Below are positions 63,501 through 64,000 of a DNA stretch of 64,000 nt, piece after piece. Position 1 is the stretch's first letter. Each line of letters begins with the position of its first letter. Made by a program: the position numbers and the translations under genes. Origin of the DNA: Shewanella pealeana ATCC 700345 (GTDB lineage Bacteria > Pseudomonadota > Gammaproteobacteria > Enterobacterales > Shewanellaceae); contig NC_009901.1 of assembly GCF_000018285.1 (NCBI RefSeq), positions 1,487,001 through 1,551,000 on the forward strand. The letters are read 5' to 3'. Under the pieces are notes generated by a model. It was not told the origin of the DNA and made no database searches. It was given only the letters and a program-made list of their open reading frames with translations.

Positions 63501-64000
63501 GATAGCATTTGGTCGCTTATCACTTTTTGGTAAAGGAGCTGCTCGTTTACATGACCAACTAGTGAGTGTTGCCGCTCGTTGGGTGGAGACTAGCAGTGAG
63601 CCTTTAAAACCTTTTACTGAAGCCGCCGATAGAAAAGCACTTGAGTCATTAGAGCAAATATTGGTGGAGTCACCAACACTTGAAGGGATTTCAGATAGCG
63701 TCAAGAAAAAAGTAATAGAAGCTGCACCAACACTCTTTAGTCAACTGTGGAAGCATGTTGAGACAGAAGCTGATGCACGTGCTAAAGAAGCTTTACTAGA
63801 GCTTGAACGAAGAGGTCACGAAGAAGCTGACCAATTAAAAGAGATACTCGAACGACAGCGGGATGCGATTGAAAGTCAGTTACAGTTAAAGACTCCGCAG
63901 TTTGAGTTTAATTTTGAACCCCTTACTCGGGGTGAGCAAAAACAAGTCGAAGCTGAAAAAAGGCATATGGAGCACCGTTTACTGATGATTGACCGTGAGA
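60568..64000 (+). CDS. drmD: DrmD-like SNF2 helicase, C-terminus beyond the window
   Basis: The frame is open from a GTG at 60568 (AAGGA about eight bases upstream) to the window end, 1,144 codons. Motif I ADDVGLGKT (about 240), LDEAH (about 347), SATPHNGH (about 390), then the C-terminal half DAAREGVNLQGH and MEQRNGRIDR (about 705-740), and a coiled C-terminal section (about 800-1,140). The start region VTSHIIITTGTLLRELSR is a Rho-like N-terminal helix pair. It is the DISARM DrmD-type SNF2 helicase by size and order after a DrmMII-like gene. drmA, drmB and drmC should follow. Confidence 0.8.
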   Translation, partial: MTSHIIITTGTLLRELSRFRLAEIARMYGIALPDKAREEQVEHLLATIEINFSDLLGHLTREELRRACRTHSLDDTGRSRAKLAETLLAVFDGDSKAYDVSGLFASSRIDREAPISGDVIRLRHRQWLVEDVIPPPEQNQLTLIKAVCLDDDNQGETIDVLWEMELGANVVQQKMGGLGANIDEPRHFAAYLHALKWNSVTATDRNLFQAPFRAGIMLQAHQLEPLRRALSLPRANLFIADDVGLGKTIEAGLVLQELLLRQRVEFILISCPASVCLQWRDEMFKRFGLQFEVMNRALVERRRRERGFGVNPWSTHNRFIISHDLLRRPEYREPLLNTLGDKAKRSLLVLDEAHVAAPSSASNYATDSNITKVIRDVAPRFENRLFLSATPHNGHSNSFASLLELLDPQRFTRGVPVTDSKQRDAVMVRRLKEDLRVLNRGSYPLRKLVRHSLKHDGERWMVEAADCDSLYSAQCIGASFPFELQLVTMLNQYSALRTEIGKGGRLALINLQKRLLSSVAAFSKTLKKHAEGKSGVNVLNDSESLNKVEIERDDLYGDEIEDETKELEAIVAATANLSPPNEQALKLLKEMSKLAQRHQDDPDAKILGFLSWVRQNQCPTAGFEIDSSISKAWSDRRVIIFTESMDTKTYIERQLQRSLAHTEDGHRRVMTFHGGLGDDKRAEIQQAFNSPPNEHPVRILIATDAAREGVNLQGHCADLFHYDIPWNPARMEQRNGRIDRTLQSETEVRCHYFVYADRDEDIVLDKLVQKVNTIQRELGSLSAVIMGRIESQLQKEGISATTASLLNENEREKRQVAVAKKELEQTRVTQKELAHELEKLDEILARSEKVTSFEPKLLRDAINAGLELSGAAPLQLAPGAVPGAEAFTLPELPESWAGTIDSLRLPRGRDEYFSDWRAKPPLPVLFEPPPKMNSAAAQLHLSHPFVKRIFSRFLSQGYSAHDLNRVTIVRSNDSFIRVIAFGRLSLFGKGAARLHDQLVSVAARWVETSSEPLKPFTEAADRKALESLEQILVESPTLEGISDSVKKKVIEAAPTLFSQLWKHVETEADARAKEALLELERRGHEEADQLKEILERQRDAIESQLQLKTPQFEFNFEPLTRGEQKQVEAEKRHMEHRLLMIDRE

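Overview
The window looks like a chromosome segment of a marine Shewanella-type gammaproteobacterium. I infer this from the gene set (NrfA/NnrS, lipid A deacylase, alkylsulfatase, YjdM/PhnA, RclC, LruC-domain protein, short HPF) and from CRP/NsrR-style promoter sites. No database search was possible, so the organism is an inference.

Left part, about 1-35,580: mostly core chromosome. It holds an iron-linked PepSY membrane protein with a DUF3649-like partner, hpf, a KefB/KefG-type antiporter pair, and an nnrS-nrfA unit with good CRP and NsrR sites upstream. It continues with an AraC regulator and alkylsulfatase, a FadE-like acyl-CoA dehydrogenase, an RsgA-like GTPase and an LruC-domain protein with a lipoprotein. 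Next come a BshA-like glycosyltransferase overlapping a transporter/solute-binding fusion, an outer-membrane protein, LpxR, a c-di-GMP phosphodiesterase pair, a CBS protein, an NfsA-like nitroreductase, a PEBP protein, an AraC regulator and YjdM. At 12,640-14,850 sits an accessory insert read on the minus strand. It is a two-gene CBASS-like system (CD-NTase plus S-4TM membrane effector) with the anatomy of an integron gene cassette: attC-like imperfect palindromes on both sides, ribosome binding sites right at the cassette edge, and a second small cassette ORF with an apparent AUC start.

Right part, about 35,645-64,000: a genomic island. Its left edge is a 20-base copy of a tmRNA (ssrA) 3' end followed by a perfect 12-bp terminator stem on the minus strand, as expected for insertion into ssrA. 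The intact ssrA and other att site should lie to the right of the window. Cargo from left to right: an RclR-like regulator with AhpD-like and RclC-like genes; an AT-rich block with a wHTH protein and a coiled-coil RHH-like protein; an inovirus Gp2-like protein; a compact tyrosine recombinase; a RadC / unknown / CbeA-type antitoxin / DUF2787 set with no visible CbtA toxin; and AlpA.

The island then becomes a defence block: a WYL regulator (CapW/BrxR style) divergent from a Wadjet-like jetABCD operon; a DUF6361 - phospholipase D-like - helicase operon; and a C5 cytosine methyltransferase followed by a DrmD-like SNF2 helicase, the start of a DISARM-like locus that runs off the right end. Two related copies of a tiny-ORF-plus-hairpin module, same orientation, bracket the Wadjet and DUF6361 cargo at about 44.1 and 58.9 kb. 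The least described items are these tiny-ORF modules, the DUF6361 trio, the CBASS cassette, and the orphan antitoxin.
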